DNA of 64,000 bases from Caldisericia bacterium (GCA_017992475.1 JAGOOO010000001.1:124001-188000), one strand, 5' to 3'; shown: positions 8,216 to 18,240, counted from the stretch's first letter. Program-made: numbers and translations. The notes: generated by a model not told the origin, from the letters alone.

Positions 8216-9688
8216 ATGAAGGAAAATGAAAATTTACCAGAGTTGATGCTTACTTTTGACGATGTTCTTCTTGTCCCGCAATACTCAGATATAACACCAC
8301 CAGAAATTAACGTATGCACAACACTTGGCCCCATCAAGCTCAATATACCATTACTATCAGCGGCAATGGACACTGTCACTGAATCTGAAATGGCCTTGGC
8401 GTTGGCAAGAGAAGGCGGCATTGGCATTATTCACAAAAACATGCCAATCCATGATCAAGCCGATCAGGTTGACAGGGTAAAACGCTCTGAATCAGGAATG
8501 ATAACAAATCCTATCACCATATTGCCTGATAGGCCACTATCTGACGTCTACGACATGATGAGAAAGTACTCCATTTCAGGTATCCCAGTAACCAATCAGT
8601 CTGGCGTTCTTATTGGCATCATAACAAACAGGGACATGATGTTTGAAGAAGACCTGACCAAAAAAGTGGAAGACATCATGACAAAAGACAAACTGGTAAC
8701 AGCTCCTGTGGGTACAACCCTCGATCAGGCCATAACCATACTTCACAGGTACCGCATAGAAAAACTCCCTGTCGTAGATGAAAATTTCAAGCTTAAAGGA
8801 TTGATCACCATCAAAGACATCAAAAAAAGGCTCCAATACCCGAATTCTGCAAAAGATGCCAGAGGAAGGCTCATAGTTGGTGCGGCAATCGGCGCCACCG
8901 GAGACTGTTTTGAAAGGCTACAGGAGCTTGCAAAAAAAGATGTTGATGTAGTGGTTGTCGATACTGCACACGGCCACTCACAAAACGTCATAAGGGCGGT
9001 TGAAAAAGTCAGAACACTGGCACCCAATGTGACTCTTGTTGCAGGCAACGTGGCAACCTCAGAAGGTGTCAAGGTTCTTGCCGGTGCCGGTGCGCAAGTG
9101 GTGAAGATTGGAATAGGCCCAGGCTCAATCTGCACAACTAGGGTCATTGCCGGGATAGGAGTACCACAACTTTCAGCAGTAATGGAGTGTCATGAACAAG
9201 CCAAAAAATCTGGTGTTGATATCATTGCTGATGGCGGCATAAGGTATTCTGGCGATGTCGTCAAAGCCATGGCTGCTGGCGCACAATCAGTCATGATTGG
9301 ATCGTTGTTTGCAGGTGCAAAGGAAAGCCCTGGCGAGTCGGTTCTTTACGAAGGCAGAAGATACATCATCTACAGAGGCATGGGTTCCATCTCCGCAATG
9401 AGGCTCGGAAGCAAAGACAGATATTCACAAGGCCACATAGATGATGCAAGCAAACTGGTCCCAGAAGGCATAGAAGGAAAAGTGCCATACAAAGGACCGC
9501 TCCAGGACATTGTTTACCAGATGATTGGTGGACTAAAGGCTGGAATGGGATATTGCGGTGCCAAAACAATAAAGGAATTACAGGAAAAAGCAAAATTTGT
9601 CAGAATAACACAGGCTGGATTGAGAGAATCACATCCACATGACATCCAGATAACAAAAGAAGCCCCAAACTATGAGGTGCCAAGGTGA
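8216..9688 (+). CDS. guaB: IMP dehydrogenase
   Basis: 490 residues. Oxidises IMP to XMP with NAD, the committed step of guanine nucleotide synthesis. The TIM barrel is interrupted by a CBS pair (about residues 95-210; [10 protein letters not shown] and [17 protein letters not shown]). The active-site loop [15 protein letters not shown] carries the catalytic Cys, and the flap arginine region follows [14 protein letters not shown] 8216 is used because it is five bases from AGGAGG; the TTG just before it is too close. The stop overlaps the GTG of the next gene (GTGA). Confidence 0.97.
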   Translation: MKENENLPELMLTFDDVLLVPQYSDITPPEINVCTTLGPIKLNIPLLSAAMDTVTESEMALALAREGGIGIIHKNMPIHDQADQVDRVKRSESGMITNPITILPDRPLSDVYDMMRKYSISGIPVTNQSGVLIGIITNRDMMFEEDLTKKVEDIMTKDKLVTAPVGTTLDQAITILHRYRIEKLPVVDENFKLKGLITIKDIKKRLQYPNSAKDARGRLIVGAAIGATGDCFERLQELAKKDVDVVVVDTAHGHSQNVIRAVEKVRTLAPNVTLVAGNVATSEGVKVLAGAGAQVVKIGIGPGSICTTRVIAGIGVPQLSAVMECHEQAKKSGVDIIADGGIRYSGDVVKAMAAGAQSVMIGSLFAGAKESPGESVLYEGRRYIIYRGMGSISAMRLGSKDRYSQGHIDDASKLVPEGIEGKVPYKGPLQDIVYQMIGGLKAGMGYCGAKTIKELQEKAKFVRITQAGLRESHPHDIQITKEAPNYEVPR

Positions 9689-10473
9689 CAACCCAAAGGC
9701 AAGAGGACCTTCTTCAGGCCTTTCTTACTATAATAACAACAGAGAGTGACGTGATATCAGTTTTTCTGTCTGGATCACTGGCCAGGGGAACCGGTGATGA
9801 CTTAAGCGACATTGATCTAACAGTCGTCACAAAAAATAGCAAGGGAGACACCTGGTTTTCTTCCCTTCAGCCAACCGTTGAAGGCATAAGCAAGGTGCTT
9901 CTTCCAATAAGAACGGACACTGCAAAGCGCTGTGCAGTGTTTGTGTTTGACGATCTCGTTGAGATGACTGTCACCGTATTTGAAGAATCAGAAGTAAAAC
10001 CTTCACCTGCATATTCAGAAATTAAACCCCTTCACGACCCATTGGGCCTCTCTGCGACCCTCAAGAGCAAGTCCTCGTTGCTCCCTAAAAAAGCAAGGAT
10101 AGAAGCCCTGATAGCCACAGAATCGCTTTTCCTGTGGGGGACACTTGCCGTAAGAAAAAGGCTTCTAAGGGACAACGTCTGGGACGCCAGGGACGCACTG
10201 GAAAAACTCAGGTATCTTGTCATCAGGCTTATGAACCTTCGCGATGCAAAGCTTGATGGCTACAAAAACATTGAGAAAACGCTTGATGCCAAATCAATAA
10301 TATTGCTGTCAAAAACAGCTTCTGGCTATGATAAAGACGCGGTTCTATCGGCTCTTGCCGCGTGCTTCGATCTTTTTGTCAGAACCAGGGACGAGGTATT
10401 TGCACAATTTGACATCAAGCCAAACGAAGTAACTACAAATAAAGTATCCCAAACACTCAATTCATTCAGGTAA
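9685..10473 (+). CDS. Nucleotidyltransferase-domain protein
   Basis: 262 residues starting at a GTG that overlaps the guaB stop. The N-terminal domain has the polymerase-beta-type motif GSLARGTGDDLSDIDLTVV (about residues 30-48), with the GS helix and the two metal-binding aspartates. The C-terminal half is helical and may bind substrate as in aminoglycoside or similar nucleotidyltransferases. The substrate is unknown. It is co-transcribed with guaB and ends by overlapping the convergent C25-type peptidase gene by eight bases. Confidence 0.75.
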   Translation: MTTQRQEDLLQAFLTIITTESDVISVFLSGSLARGTGDDLSDIDLTVVTKNSKGDTWFSSLQPTVEGISKVLLPIRTDTAKRCAVFVFDDLVEMTVTVFEESEVKPSPAYSEIKPLHDPLGLSATLKSKSSLLPKKARIEALIATESLFLWGTLAVRKRLLRDNVWDARDALEKLRYLVIRLMNLRDAKLDGYKNIEKTLDAKSIILLSKTASGYDKDAVLSALAACFDLFVRTRDEVFAQFDIKPNEVTTNKVSQTLNSFR

Positions 10474-13144
10474 TTTCTGCCCGGACAATGGCAGTTCTTG
10501 TTGTCTGGTCCCATTTGACATCACAATTGATTGCATCCGCAACAAAACGGAGCGGAACAAATGTCCTACCTGCCCTGATTTGGGGCGTTGCATCAAGCTG
10601 GTATGGTTGTCCGTTTATGTAGGCATTTTTCTTGCCAACCCACATGGTTATTATGTCTTGCCCTTTCAAAAGGTCTATTCTCTGCTCAGATGCAAGCCAT
10701 TTGGTCTGGTAGCCCAGCTTTTCGGCAATATACCTCAATGGCACAAGCGTTTTTCCATTGATTATAAATGGGGACGCTTCGAGCTCTTCACAATTTCCAT
10801 TGTTCCAGGCTTTTCTGTCATCAATATGAAATGCCAGCTCTCTGATATCGGTTCTATTTATTGTTCTTCTAACCCAAAGCGATCTGCCATAAGAAGAATC
10901 CTCGACTTTAAAGAGCACGTCGCTGGAGTGCACATCAAGATCAATATCAACAGAATAGTTGCCTTCGGAGGTCAGTCTTGGAATATATTTCTTGCTCTGG
11001 CCTTCCACGACAAGCACCTGGTCCTTGGTTGAGCTTCCAGAAACAGTAACGATATTACCCTTTATGTTTTGCCCATCTGCAATGCTTGTTTGCAATGAAA
11101 AACCGTTCTTGTCGATATTGGTTCTGCAAATAGGCAAATCAGACAACAAGTGGACTGCCAAATCCGGCGATTTGACAGTGGCAAGTGTCAATGAGATATT
11201 TGATGCTCCTTGCTTCCTTCCCAAAAAACAGAAGGAGAAAGCAATTCCTGGGGAGGAGATGCCATACTTTTCAAAACTTCTGGCAAATGAGAAAATGATT
11301 CTACCTCTTGACTGGATCGAATTGGGTGCTTCACAACAGCGATAGTCCATCGTGGCAAATTGCCCTACCTTCATCTTCTGGAACTGGAGTTTCTCACTAT
11401 CGTATTCAAGCTGTGCTGACAGAGAATCAACGGGAAGAGATGGGGAAACAAGCAAATCAATCCACAATTCCTGCCCCTGTTTTGCGTATGTATACTCTGG
11501 CAGAAGAACAAGCTCTGTAACAGTTGGTGGCGGCGCTTTGACAACAATCTCGAGCTCCGCCTGGCCCTTGTATTGCTGGGACTCACCCTTCACAACAACA
11601 ACTACTTTTTGCGGGACAACAAATTTCTCGACTTGCACAATGACCCTGGCATCCTGGTTTGGGAGCGGGTCAGGTGGGTCGAAAGTTATGGTGATGCCAT
11701 ATGCAGTCGTATATGACAATTTGAGCGGGTAGATGGCGGGCACTTCTCCAAAAACAAGCTTTGTTTCTGCCTTCTGGCCAGAGACTACTGTAACGGATGC
11801 TGGAGAAAAAGCCATCTGGATATCTTGTTTTGGAATGACTGGTTCCTGCTTCATGCCTGGGTCGCCAAGCAGGATGAATGAATAGACATTTTGAAGGTAT
11901 TTGTTCTGCCAGCCATTTACTGTCCTGAACTCTTTTGCGAATGATTCAAGGCTTTTTGCAAGCGCAAAACCAATGGCGTCTCCTTCGGCATAATTTTTTG
12001 TTATGTAGTAAGAGATTGTCTGGTTGCCACCATCAGAGGGCTTGCTCCATCCCGGCGTAAAGTAATTTATCGCTGTTGCGCCAACAAAGGCACCAGCGCC
12101 GGAACGCAAGGAAGCCGAACCCAAAGATGAGGCGCCGCCTGCGACGTCAGCTGTTGAGCAAGCCGTGGAGATGATGAGTCTTGATTTAATAATATTATTG
12201 TAGAGCTGGCCATCATCAAGCAGGAGTGGCATTCTGATTTCAGTGGCACTATCCGCGTGGCCATTCCCGTTCTGGTCGTTGAGCCAATATTTCCTGACGA
12301 TCCTGTTTGCTTCGCCGTGTGCCAGCCAGTTGACCATTCCATAATCATTTTTTGTCAGTTCATTCAGCAAATTCGTGCTGTTAAGGCACATGTCGCCAGG
12401 AAGACCAGGCTTTGTGCCGTCACACTCGTAGAGGGTCTTTCTGATGTACCCCATCGGCTTCAGGATATCACTCCAGATCTTCTCTTCCATGTCCGCGCCA
12501 TCGGTGAATTTGTTGGTTGGGTCACCATCCTCATTGTCAAAAGAGTAAAGCGCCGCTGCCTGCAAAACACTTTTTCTTGAGGAAGATGGCGAGTCATAGA
12601 GTTTTACCCTGTTCAAATACTTCTCAATGTTCGCCTGGTCAGAAAAGGGTATCCTTCCAACAGCAATTTTTGGGGCAATCTGGACCTGGTCATCATCCGG
12701 CTCCCCAAGTCTTCCATCATTGTCCCTGTCCCAGTTGGTGTCCGGCTGGGAATAGAAATAATCGGAATAAACCGGGCCAGGCTCCCCCCAGACAACATTG
12801 TCCACGTTTTTCGCCGCATAGAGCCTGGGCATTGGAATGTCATTTGTATCGCCAACAAGCAAAAGGTACTTGATATTGAATTTTTTCTGGTTGTCCCTGA
12901 CATAATTCTGGAGTTGGAAATAAGGTGCAATTCCACTGCTCCCCGCAATAATGTCTGTGGAACTGATGATTTTTACTGAATAACCCTGTGATTCCCTATG
13001 TTTTTGCCACGATTGCAATACGCCTTCAGCACCAGGGGCTGCAATGACCAAATACCCCCCCTGTTCCGCCGATTGTGCGAAGCGAGGGTAGGAGAGGGGC
13101 GCCAGAAAAACCAGTAGCGAGAGTATCAGAGAGATTTTTCGCAT
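10466..13144 (-). CDS. Secreted C25 (gingipain-like) peptidase with cohesin-like and stalk domains
   Basis: 892 residues from ATG 13144 (a GTG at 13150 is possible), with AGGTGA just upstream. A signal peptide ends near SAEQG. The peptidase domain (about residues 30-430) shows NIKYLLLVGDTNDIPMPRLY and the C25 catalytic dyad, His in MVNWLAHGEANR and Cys in ISTACSTADVAGG. A beta-sandwich follows, then a cohesin-like segment (DLLVSPSLPVDSLSAQLEYD), and a C-terminal copper-amine-oxidase N-terminal-like pair (TLVPLRYIAEKLG and TFVPLRFVADAIN). No type IX sorting tail is seen. It probably cleaves extracellular proteins. Another stalk-domain gene lies upstream on the same strand. Confidence 0.85.
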   Translation of the reverse strand: MRKISLILSLLVFLAPLSYPRFAQSAEQGGYLVIAAPGAEGVLQSWQKHRESQGYSVKIISSTDIIAGSSGIAPYFQLQNYVRDNQKKFNIKYLLLVGDTNDIPMPRLYAAKNVDNVVWGEPGPVYSDYFYSQPDTNWDRDNDGRLGEPDDDQVQIAPKIAVGRIPFSDQANIEKYLNRVKLYDSPSSSRKSVLQAAALYSFDNEDGDPTNKFTDGADMEEKIWSDILKPMGYIRKTLYECDGTKPGLPGDMCLNSTNLLNELTKNDYGMVNWLAHGEANRIVRKYWLNDQNGNGHADSATEIRMPLLLDDGQLYNNIIKSRLIISTACSTADVAGGASSLGSASLRSGAGAFVGATAINYFTPGWSKPSDGGNQTISYYITKNYAEGDAIGFALAKSLESFAKEFRTVNGWQNKYLQNVYSFILLGDPGMKQEPVIPKQDIQMAFSPASVTVVSGQKAETKLVFGEVPAIYPLKLSYTTAYGITITFDPPDPLPNQDARVIVQVEKFVVPQKVVVVVKGESQQYKGQAELEIVVKAPPPTVTELVLLPEYTYAKQGQELWIDLLVSPSLPVDSLSAQLEYDSEKLQFQKMKVGQFATMDYRCCEAPNSIQSRGRIIFSFARSFEKYGISSPGIAFSFCFLGRKQGASNISLTLATVKSPDLAVHLLSDLPICRTNIDKNGFSLQTSIADGQNIKGNIVTVSGSSTKDQVLVVEGQSKKYIPRLTSEGNYSVDIDLDVHSSDVLFKVEDSSYGRSLWVRRTINRTDIRELAFHIDDRKAWNNGNCEELEASPFIINGKTLVPLRYIAEKLGYQTKWLASEQRIDLLKGQDIITMWVGKKNAYINGQPYQLDATPQIRAGRTFVPLRFVADAINCDVKWDQTTRTAIVRAEIT

Positions 13145-13164
13145 TCTCACCTATTTTACATACG

Positions 13165-13196
13165 TTGCCCCCGTCAGGCAACTCCAACGGGGGCAA
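13165..13196. repeat. GC-rich intergenic stem-loop without a T-run
   Basis: Perfect 10-base inverted repeat (TTGCCCCCGT with ACGGGGGCAA) and a 12-base loop, between two large minus-strand secreted-protein genes. Neither side has a T-run, so it is not a classical terminator. It may be an mRNA-stabilising or processing hairpin. Confidence 0.5.
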
Positions 13197-13229
13197 GTTT
13201 GGCCAGTTTAGATGTAGTTCTTTTTGGTT

Positions 13230-16178
13230 CTAGTAGGAAAGCCTTTCGATTCTTACAGTTTTTGTGGCCGAATCAAAATTGACCGCGCAACCCATGTTTT
13301 CGGCCACAAACCTTAATGGCACAAAGGTTGTCCCAGACTTTATTTCCGGCTCGGTATCAAGCTCAACGGCCTTCTGGTCAACATAAGCTGTCTTTGAGCC
13401 AACCCTCATGATTATGAATATTGATGCGCCACCCTCGTTAAGAGTGATAGTAATGCTCTTATCTTCGGGGAGCCACTCGACCCTCGCGCCAAAAGCCTGG
13501 GAGATTGCCCTTATCGGGACCATTGTTCTCGAGCTTTTGATATAAGGGGCAACTGAAAGCTGAGGATTGGAGGGCTGACCATCGATGAGCATGGTCGGAT
13601 TGCCAATCACCATCTCGACAACAGTCTTGTGCCACACCGTTAAAGTAATAGGTTTCTCAGTCGAATTCCCGGCCTTGTCCATCGCAACAAGCACCAGATT
13701 GTTCTGGCCTTTCTTGACCTGGATAGTTGCTTTGAAGATATCATTTACAACGGTTGCTTCGACTTCCCCAATCCTTACCCTGGAACCAGGCTCGACCCTG
13801 CCCTTTATTTCAACCGATTCAACATCAATGAGCTTGTCAAGATTATCAAGCATCACCAGCGGTGGGATATTGTCCATTTCCACCACCACCATTTTTTCCG
13901 TCTCGTTTCCGGACGGGTCTTTCGTGGTAACAGTTACCTTATTAACGCCATTCTGTAGCGTGATGGTTGCAAGAAATTTACCTGTTGAATCCACAACAGC
14001 CTTTGTTCCATTGACAAGAACAACACAATCTGGCTCGGTTGTTCCCATCACATTTATTTTTTCTTCCTTGGTGAGCTCTGGAAGTGGGTCAATATTGAGT
14101 ATGGGGGGTTGCTTGTCCTTTGCTATCCTGTAGGTCATGAGGGTGTCCCTGAAACCATTTTTTGTGGCCTGCACTACAATCTCGCCCTCTTGGCTGAAAG
14201 TGCATTCTATGGTTGCTTTCCCCTTTGTGTTCGTAACGGCCGTGGCGTCAAAACCGCAACCTTTAACGGTGATGTTCACATTCGGAACAACTTCCTGTGT
14301 CCCTGATGTATAACAAGTCACAAAAGCCTTTATAGTTTTCCCTACTTCTGGCTGGGACTCCCATTCGATGACAATCTCAAGCCCCTTGTAGACATCAAGC
14401 CACATGACTTCCTGCAACTCATAATACTGCGGTGAATTTGGAAGGATTTCAAGCCAGGACCTGTTTTGTGTCCTATATCTCATCTCGACAACTGCTTCGC
14501 CAGTGCCTGTTGGCGTGAAAACCATTGTCGTCTCAACATCATTATAGCGTTCTTCATATTCCGTGCGTCCATAAATGGCTGCTTCGTGCTGGTTGCCCTT
14601 GAAGCCAGGTTCACCATCGATATGCATCGGCAAATCCCTTTCATCGGCAGGCTGGGCAATGACAACCACATGGTTTTGGGTAGAGTAAACCAGATCGTAA
14701 TTGTCCTTGTTAAAGAAATATTTTGGGAGGTCCTCTCTTGTCTCGGCAATCAGGAGCTTGAATTTTGGAGGCGCTATTTTTGCAAGCGTTTCCGGTATTG
14801 CATCAAAATCAAGCCAGTAAACTCCGTCGCCTTTGTACCTGGAGGTTACAAAACTGGCAGAAGTGTTTGTGTTCGGCGGCTTTCCTGCGGCATCAATGTC
14901 GGCCCAGTAGTTGTTTCCGACCAAGCCACCCACAAAGCAGGCATCTTCGGCAAAGATGTAGAAACTCGTCTGGCCATTTACATCAAGATTCAGGCTGTCC
15001 CTGTAATCAATCACCTTGTCGTCATTGAGGTTGGCAAAGATCATGCCATCAAAGTGCGGGCTGTTATAGATACAACCGAGTCCCCAGCCACCATATTCAG
15101 CCGGTGGGAGGTCAAAGAACGGATGGGTCGAGTATTCTCCATTGTTGTATCTCACATTGGTGGTGTTGTAATAAGTGAGGTAGCCAGTCCATATTTTGTT
15201 GGCGGTATCAAAAACATATTGCGGCCCAAAAGAGAATATTTCCTTGTTTGTCCACTCAAGCCTGCCATCGTTATTGAGATCAAGCCCAAGATGCATGTCA
15301 TAGCGGCCACCATCATCGGAAAGGAAATATGCCTGTCCGCCTGCATAGAAATTGTATCCCTGAACAAGTGTTGGTTTGGTTACCCACTTGTAGTTTGCCG
15401 GTCTGGTAGTAAATGGTGTAAACCTAGCAGTTTTTTTGATTCCAGTGCAAAGGCTGACTCCCTGCGAGACACCCCTGACTACTCTTCCTTCTGCGTCCTG
15501 AACAGTCACCCCAATATTGTATATCCTGTTGTCACATGCGGTCATGACAAAATCCGGGTCGCCCGGACTTTCAAAAGCCTTTGATTCTGTATCTTCAGTG
15601 TTGATGATTTTATAGGTGACTACAGGTGCCTTTACGGCTATCCTTGCTTCCCCTGCAAGCCTTCTGTCGGGCGTTATGACTTTTATCCTCAACTCGCCAG
15701 CATCATTTGCCACAAAACCTTTGAAGATGTATATTCCCCTGGAAGCCTGTGAAAAATCGATTTCAATAAGGTTCCTTCCAAAAAGAAGCTTATTGCAGAC
15801 ATTTGTTCCATCATCATTGTGCAAGTCAGTTCTCGTCCAGTAGTAGCTGGGAAGAACTGCATTTCTGCCATAGTAATATGTATTGTCCGGGTGAGGGTCC
15901 AGAAATAACTGGTTCCATACGACTTTTTGGTCAATAGTGGAACCATCAACTCCTCTTGTCAGATCAACAGGCTTTCCGTTCTGGTCCGTGACCATGAGCT
16001 GGAAAGGCCTTGCCGGATCAACTAGTTCGGCGGCCATTCCGGCCGTCAGGATGGATGGTGTTGGGGTCACGATGAGGGAAGACGCTGCCAGTGCCTTGCT
16101 ACTTTCCTTCGCAAATCCCGGGAATGCCAACATCCCAAGGACCAAGGCTAGCGAAATTATTGTTCTAATGGTTTTCAT
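13230..16178 (-). CDS. Large secreted multi-domain protein with Ig-like repeats and a C-terminal stalk domain
   Basis: 982 residues with a signal peptide (first about 30 residues) and AGGAGG before the ATG. The N-terminal half has no recognised enzyme signature but contains dockerin/EF-hand-like short motifs rich in D and N (DLNNDGRLEW; NLNDDKVIDYRDS), suggesting calcium sites. A carboxypeptidase-regulatory-like beta domain follows (around residues 640-690), then two glucodextranase-B-like Ig repeats starting near INVMGTTEPD and VEIKGRVEPG. The C-terminus is a copper-amine-oxidase N-terminal-like pair (TMVPIRAISQAFG; TFVPLRFVAENMG). It is probably a surface or extracellular structural or binding protein. 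Function unknown. Confidence 0.75.
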   Translation of the reverse strand: MKTIRTIISLALVLGMLAFPGFAKESSKALAASSLIVTPTPSILTAGMAAELVDPARPFQLMVTDQNGKPVDLTRGVDGSTIDQKVVWNQLFLDPHPDNTYYYGRNAVLPSYYWTRTDLHNDDGTNVCNKLLFGRNLIEIDFSQASRGIYIFKGFVANDAGELRIKVITPDRRLAGEARIAVKAPVVTYKIINTEDTESKAFESPGDPDFVMTACDNRIYNIGVTVQDAEGRVVRGVSQGVSLCTGIKKTARFTPFTTRPANYKWVTKPTLVQGYNFYAGGQAYFLSDDGGRYDMHLGLDLNNDGRLEWTNKEIFSFGPQYVFDTANKIWTGYLTYYNTTNVRYNNGEYSTHPFFDLPPAEYGGWGLGCIYNSPHFDGMIFANLNDDKVIDYRDSLNLDVNGQTSFYIFAEDACFVGGLVGNNYWADIDAAGKPPNTNTSASFVTSRYKGDGVYWLDFDAIPETLAKIAPPKFKLLIAETREDLPKYFFNKDNYDLVYSTQNHVVVIAQPADERDLPMHIDGEPGFKGNQHEAAIYGRTEYEERYNDVETTMVFTPTGTGEAVVEMRYRTQNRSWLEILPNSPQYYELQEVMWLDVYKGLEIVIEWESQPEVGKTIKAFVTCYTSGTQEVVPNVNITVKGCGFDATAVTNTKGKATIECTFSQEGEIVVQATKNGFRDTLMTYRIAKDKQPPILNIDPLPELTKEEKINVMGTTEPDCVVLVNGTKAVVDSTGKFLATITLQNGVNKVTVTTKDPSGNETEKMVVVEMDNIPPLVMLDNLDKLIDVESVEIKGRVEPGSRVRIGEVEATVVNDIFKATIQVKKGQNNLVLVAMDKAGNSTEKPITLTVWHKTVVEMVIGNPTMLIDGQPSNPQLSVAPYIKSSRTMVPIRAISQAFGARVEWLPEDKSITITLNEGGASIFIIMRVGSKTAYVDQKAVELDTEPEIKSGTTFVPLRFVAENMGCAVNFDSATKTVRIERLSY

Positions 16179-16298
16179 TCAAAACCTCCTGGCTGATTTC
16201 AAACTCAATACCGAAAACATCCCTTAAAAGTTCAACCCATGACGCGCCACTGTTGCCAAAATGATAATTTGGTGCAATATTTTTGGTGGAGGTGCAAT

Positions 16299-17012
16299 TT
16301 GGATAAGAATATTTGCGAAGACTTTATAAAAGGAACATCGTATTTTTCAGGTGAAAGAATTGATCCACCAGAACTTCATGAAGAGCTCCCACCATCACCC
16401 AACATTATTTCCGAACCAGTTGCATTGCCCAGTTTTGACCAGGACACCAATCTGCTCCAAATTATAAACCACAGGAGATCAAAAAGAAATTTTGAAAACA
16501 AACCACTTTCACTTGTTCAGTTATCAAAACTTTGCTGGGGGACACAAGGTGAGACCGGCAGAGTTGGCCAGACTATACTGAGGGCAGTGGCTTCTGCTGG
16601 AAACAGACACCCATTCAACACATATATCTTAATAAACAAGGTGGAAGAGCTTTTGCCTGGTCTTTATTTTTATAATAATAGCAACTCTCTTGGGCCACTG
16701 AGGCTTGGTGAACTCGGAGGCGAGCTGTCTGAGGCCTGTCTGGGACAAAAAATGATAGAGTCCTGTTCGGTAGTTTTTATATGGACTGCCGCAACAGCAA
16801 GAACAACTTCAGTATACAGGGCAAGGGGTTACAGGTATATCTTCCTTGATGCAGGACACATCGGGGCACAATTGCAACTCCTTTGTGTTGATCTTGGACT
16901 TGGATCCTGCAATATAGGTGCTTTCTGGGATGACAAAGTGGCAAAATTCCTAGGAGTAAAACATAAATATGAAGTCCCAATCTACATAACTGCTGTTGGA
17001 TGGCCGAAATAA
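16299..17012 (+). CDS. SagB/ThcOx-type nitroreductase-family oxidoreductase
   Basis: 237 residues from TTG 16299, chosen because GGAGG sits eight bases upstream and because the protein then begins DKNICEDFIKGTSYF, as SagB-like proteins do; an upstream ATG at 16239 lacks a ribosome site. FMN-binding nitroreductase marks are NHRRSKRNF, the RAVASAGNRHP segment and the C-terminal GLGSCNIGAFWDD. These enzymes oxidise azolines in peptide biosynthesis or act as stand-alone FMN reductases. No precursor peptide or YcaO gene is nearby, so a general redox role is more likely here. Confidence 0.85.
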   Translation: MDKNICEDFIKGTSYFSGERIDPPELHEELPPSPNIISEPVALPSFDQDTNLLQIINHRRSKRNFENKPLSLVQLSKLCWGTQGETGRVGQTILRAVASAGNRHPFNTYILINKVEELLPGLYFYNNSNSLGPLRLGELGGELSEACLGQKMIESCSVVFIWTAATARTTSVYRARGYRYIFLDAGHIGAQLQLLCVDLGLGSCNIGAFWDDKVAKFLGVKHKYEVPIYITAVGWPK

Positions 17013-17019
17013 AAGGTTT

Positions 17020-17601
17020 TTAATGTATTCTTGAGACAGCCAGCTTGGTGACGTGCTTAAGGGTTTCCTTCACACCAATGCCTTTTGTTGCAACGGCTTC
17101 ATAAATAGGGAACCTTCCCTCTGGATTGAGTGCCTCTTCGAGCACCTCGAACGGTATCGCATTTGGAAGATCACGCTTGTTGTACTGAATGATGAGGGGA
17201 ACTTTGTCCAGATCAAGGCCATATTCCCTGAGATTTTCAACCATATCCTGAAAATTCTCTATGTTTGCTTCGAGTTTGTCAGGGTCAGAATCTGCCACAA
17301 AGACGATCGCATCAACAGACTTCAGGATTGATTTTCTAGTAAGACCATAGATCGCCTGGCCAGGGACGGTGTAGACACCAAGCCTGAGCTTAAAACCTCT
17401 TACAGTCCCGAGGTCAAGCGGCAGATAATCAAAAAATAGGGTCCTCTCAGTGGCTGTTGCAATGGAAGTGAACTGGCCTTTGACCTCTGAAGGAACCTGG
17501 TCATAAATAACCTGCAGGTTGGTCGTTTTTCCAGACAGGGCTGGGCCATAATAAACAAGTTTTACATTGATTTCTTTTGTTGCAAAATTAACTAAGGCCA
17601 T
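17020..17601 (-). CDS. MglA-like Ras-family GTPase
   Basis: 193 residues. Small cytoplasmic GTPase of the MglA/Arf-like bacterial group. Visible motifs are the P-loop YGPALSGKTT (about residues 18-27), a VPGQ switch II segment (GVYTVPGQAIYG) in place of the Ras DTAG, and the base-recognition motif QYNKRDLP near residue 143. MglA proteins set cell polarity or motility when cycled by a roadblock MglB partner. The roadblock gene lies 11 bases upstream on the same strand, matching that pairing. The 3' end is seven bases from the convergent SagB-like gene and has no terminator. Confidence 0.9.
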   Translation of the reverse strand: MALVNFATKEINVKLVYYGPALSGKTTNLQVIYDQVPSEVKGQFTSIATATERTLFFDYLPLDLGTVRGFKLRLGVYTVPGQAIYGLTRKSILKSVDAIVFVADSDPDKLEANIENFQDMVENLREYGLDLDKVPLIIQYNKRDLPNAIPFEVLEEALNPEGRFPIYEAVATKGIGVKETLKHVTKLAVSRIH

Positions 17602-17612
17602 TTGTCACCAGC

Positions 17613-18089
17613 TCAAAGGATATTGTCCAGATCGAGGTCCTTGTCCAGATCCCCGCCACCAAATTCTGTCGGTATGGCCTGCGACATTCTCTCTATTACT
17701 GGTGTGAGCGCTGTTGAAATCTTCTTTGCCCAGAACCTGATGGCACCTATTGGTGCCCTGTTATCAAAGATCATAATGAGCAGGGTTTCCTGAGTGAGGA
17801 GTGATATGTGTATGTTGTTCTCAGAACCCTGGTGGAATGTTATTGTAAATTCATTCTCGCCAATTTGTCTGGCGAGTTCGTTGGTTGCAGCATAAACACC
17901 AGCAGACAGCGCAGCAATGGCCGAAGCCGCCTGACGGGTGGCCGATCCATGCTTCGAGATGAGCTGGCCAGATTTGTCTACAAGAAAAATATGTTTTGCC
18001 TGAGAATCTATGAGAGTTTTAGCCAGATACTCGTCTATCTCCCTCAATTCGTTTTCAGAAATGACAAGGTTGGTAAGCCTTTCGCCCAT
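17613..18089 (-). CDS. Roadblock/LC7-domain protein (MglB-like)
   Basis: 158 residues from ATG 18089, which has AAGGAG seven bases upstream; upstream extensions lack this. The roadblock fold is seen as a helix, then HIFLVDKSGQLISKHG, an alanine-rich helix with ALSAGVYAATNEL, and the strands ITFHQGSENNIHISLL and LLIMIFD. The acidic tail GGGDLDKDLDLDNIL may be flexible. MglB-type proteins are GTPase-activating partners of MglA. Co-transcribed with the GTPase from a strong promoter at 18118-18146. Confidence 0.88.
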   Translation of the reverse strand: MGERLTNLVISENELREIDEYLAKTLIDSQAKHIFLVDKSGQLISKHGSATRQAASAIAALSAGVYAATNELARQIGENEFTITFHQGSENNIHISLLTQETLLIMIFDNRAPIGAIRFWAKKISTALTPVIERMSQAIPTEFGGGDLDKDLDLDNIL

Positions 18090-18117
18090 TGAACATCTCC
18101 TTATTTGAACTGGGGTT

Positions 18118-18146
18118 AACTTACCAAACAATCGTCTTTGTGTCAA
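18118..18146 (-). promoter_or_regulatory. Strong promoter for the roadblock-GTPase pair
   Basis: On the minus strand, consensus TTGACA (18146-18141), 17-base spacer, TAAGTT (18123-18118). Transcription would start near 18111, about 22 bases before the roadblock ATG. Confidence 0.65.
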
Positions 18147-18191
18147 CGAGAAAGCCATAAAATTCAACATTTATAAGAAATTACACCACCG

Positions 18192-18218
18192 TTGACTAAT
18201 GAAGCGATATAGGATAAT
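18192..18218 (+). promoter_or_regulatory. Putative promoter for the first TlpA-like lipoprotein
   Basis: TTGACT (18192-18197), 15-base spacer, GATAAT (18213-18218). It is divergent from the roadblock promoter, with the -35 boxes about 45 bases apart. The spacer is short for sigma-70. Confidence 0.4.
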
Positions 18219-18240
18219 TTTGCTTTTGGAAAGGGGTAAA

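Noticed and set aside
14466-15584. Long plus-strand open frame of 372 codons opposite the Ig-like secreted protein
   Set aside because: It has no ribosome site, and its composition looks like an antisense reading of a clear signal-peptide-bearing gene with recognised domains.
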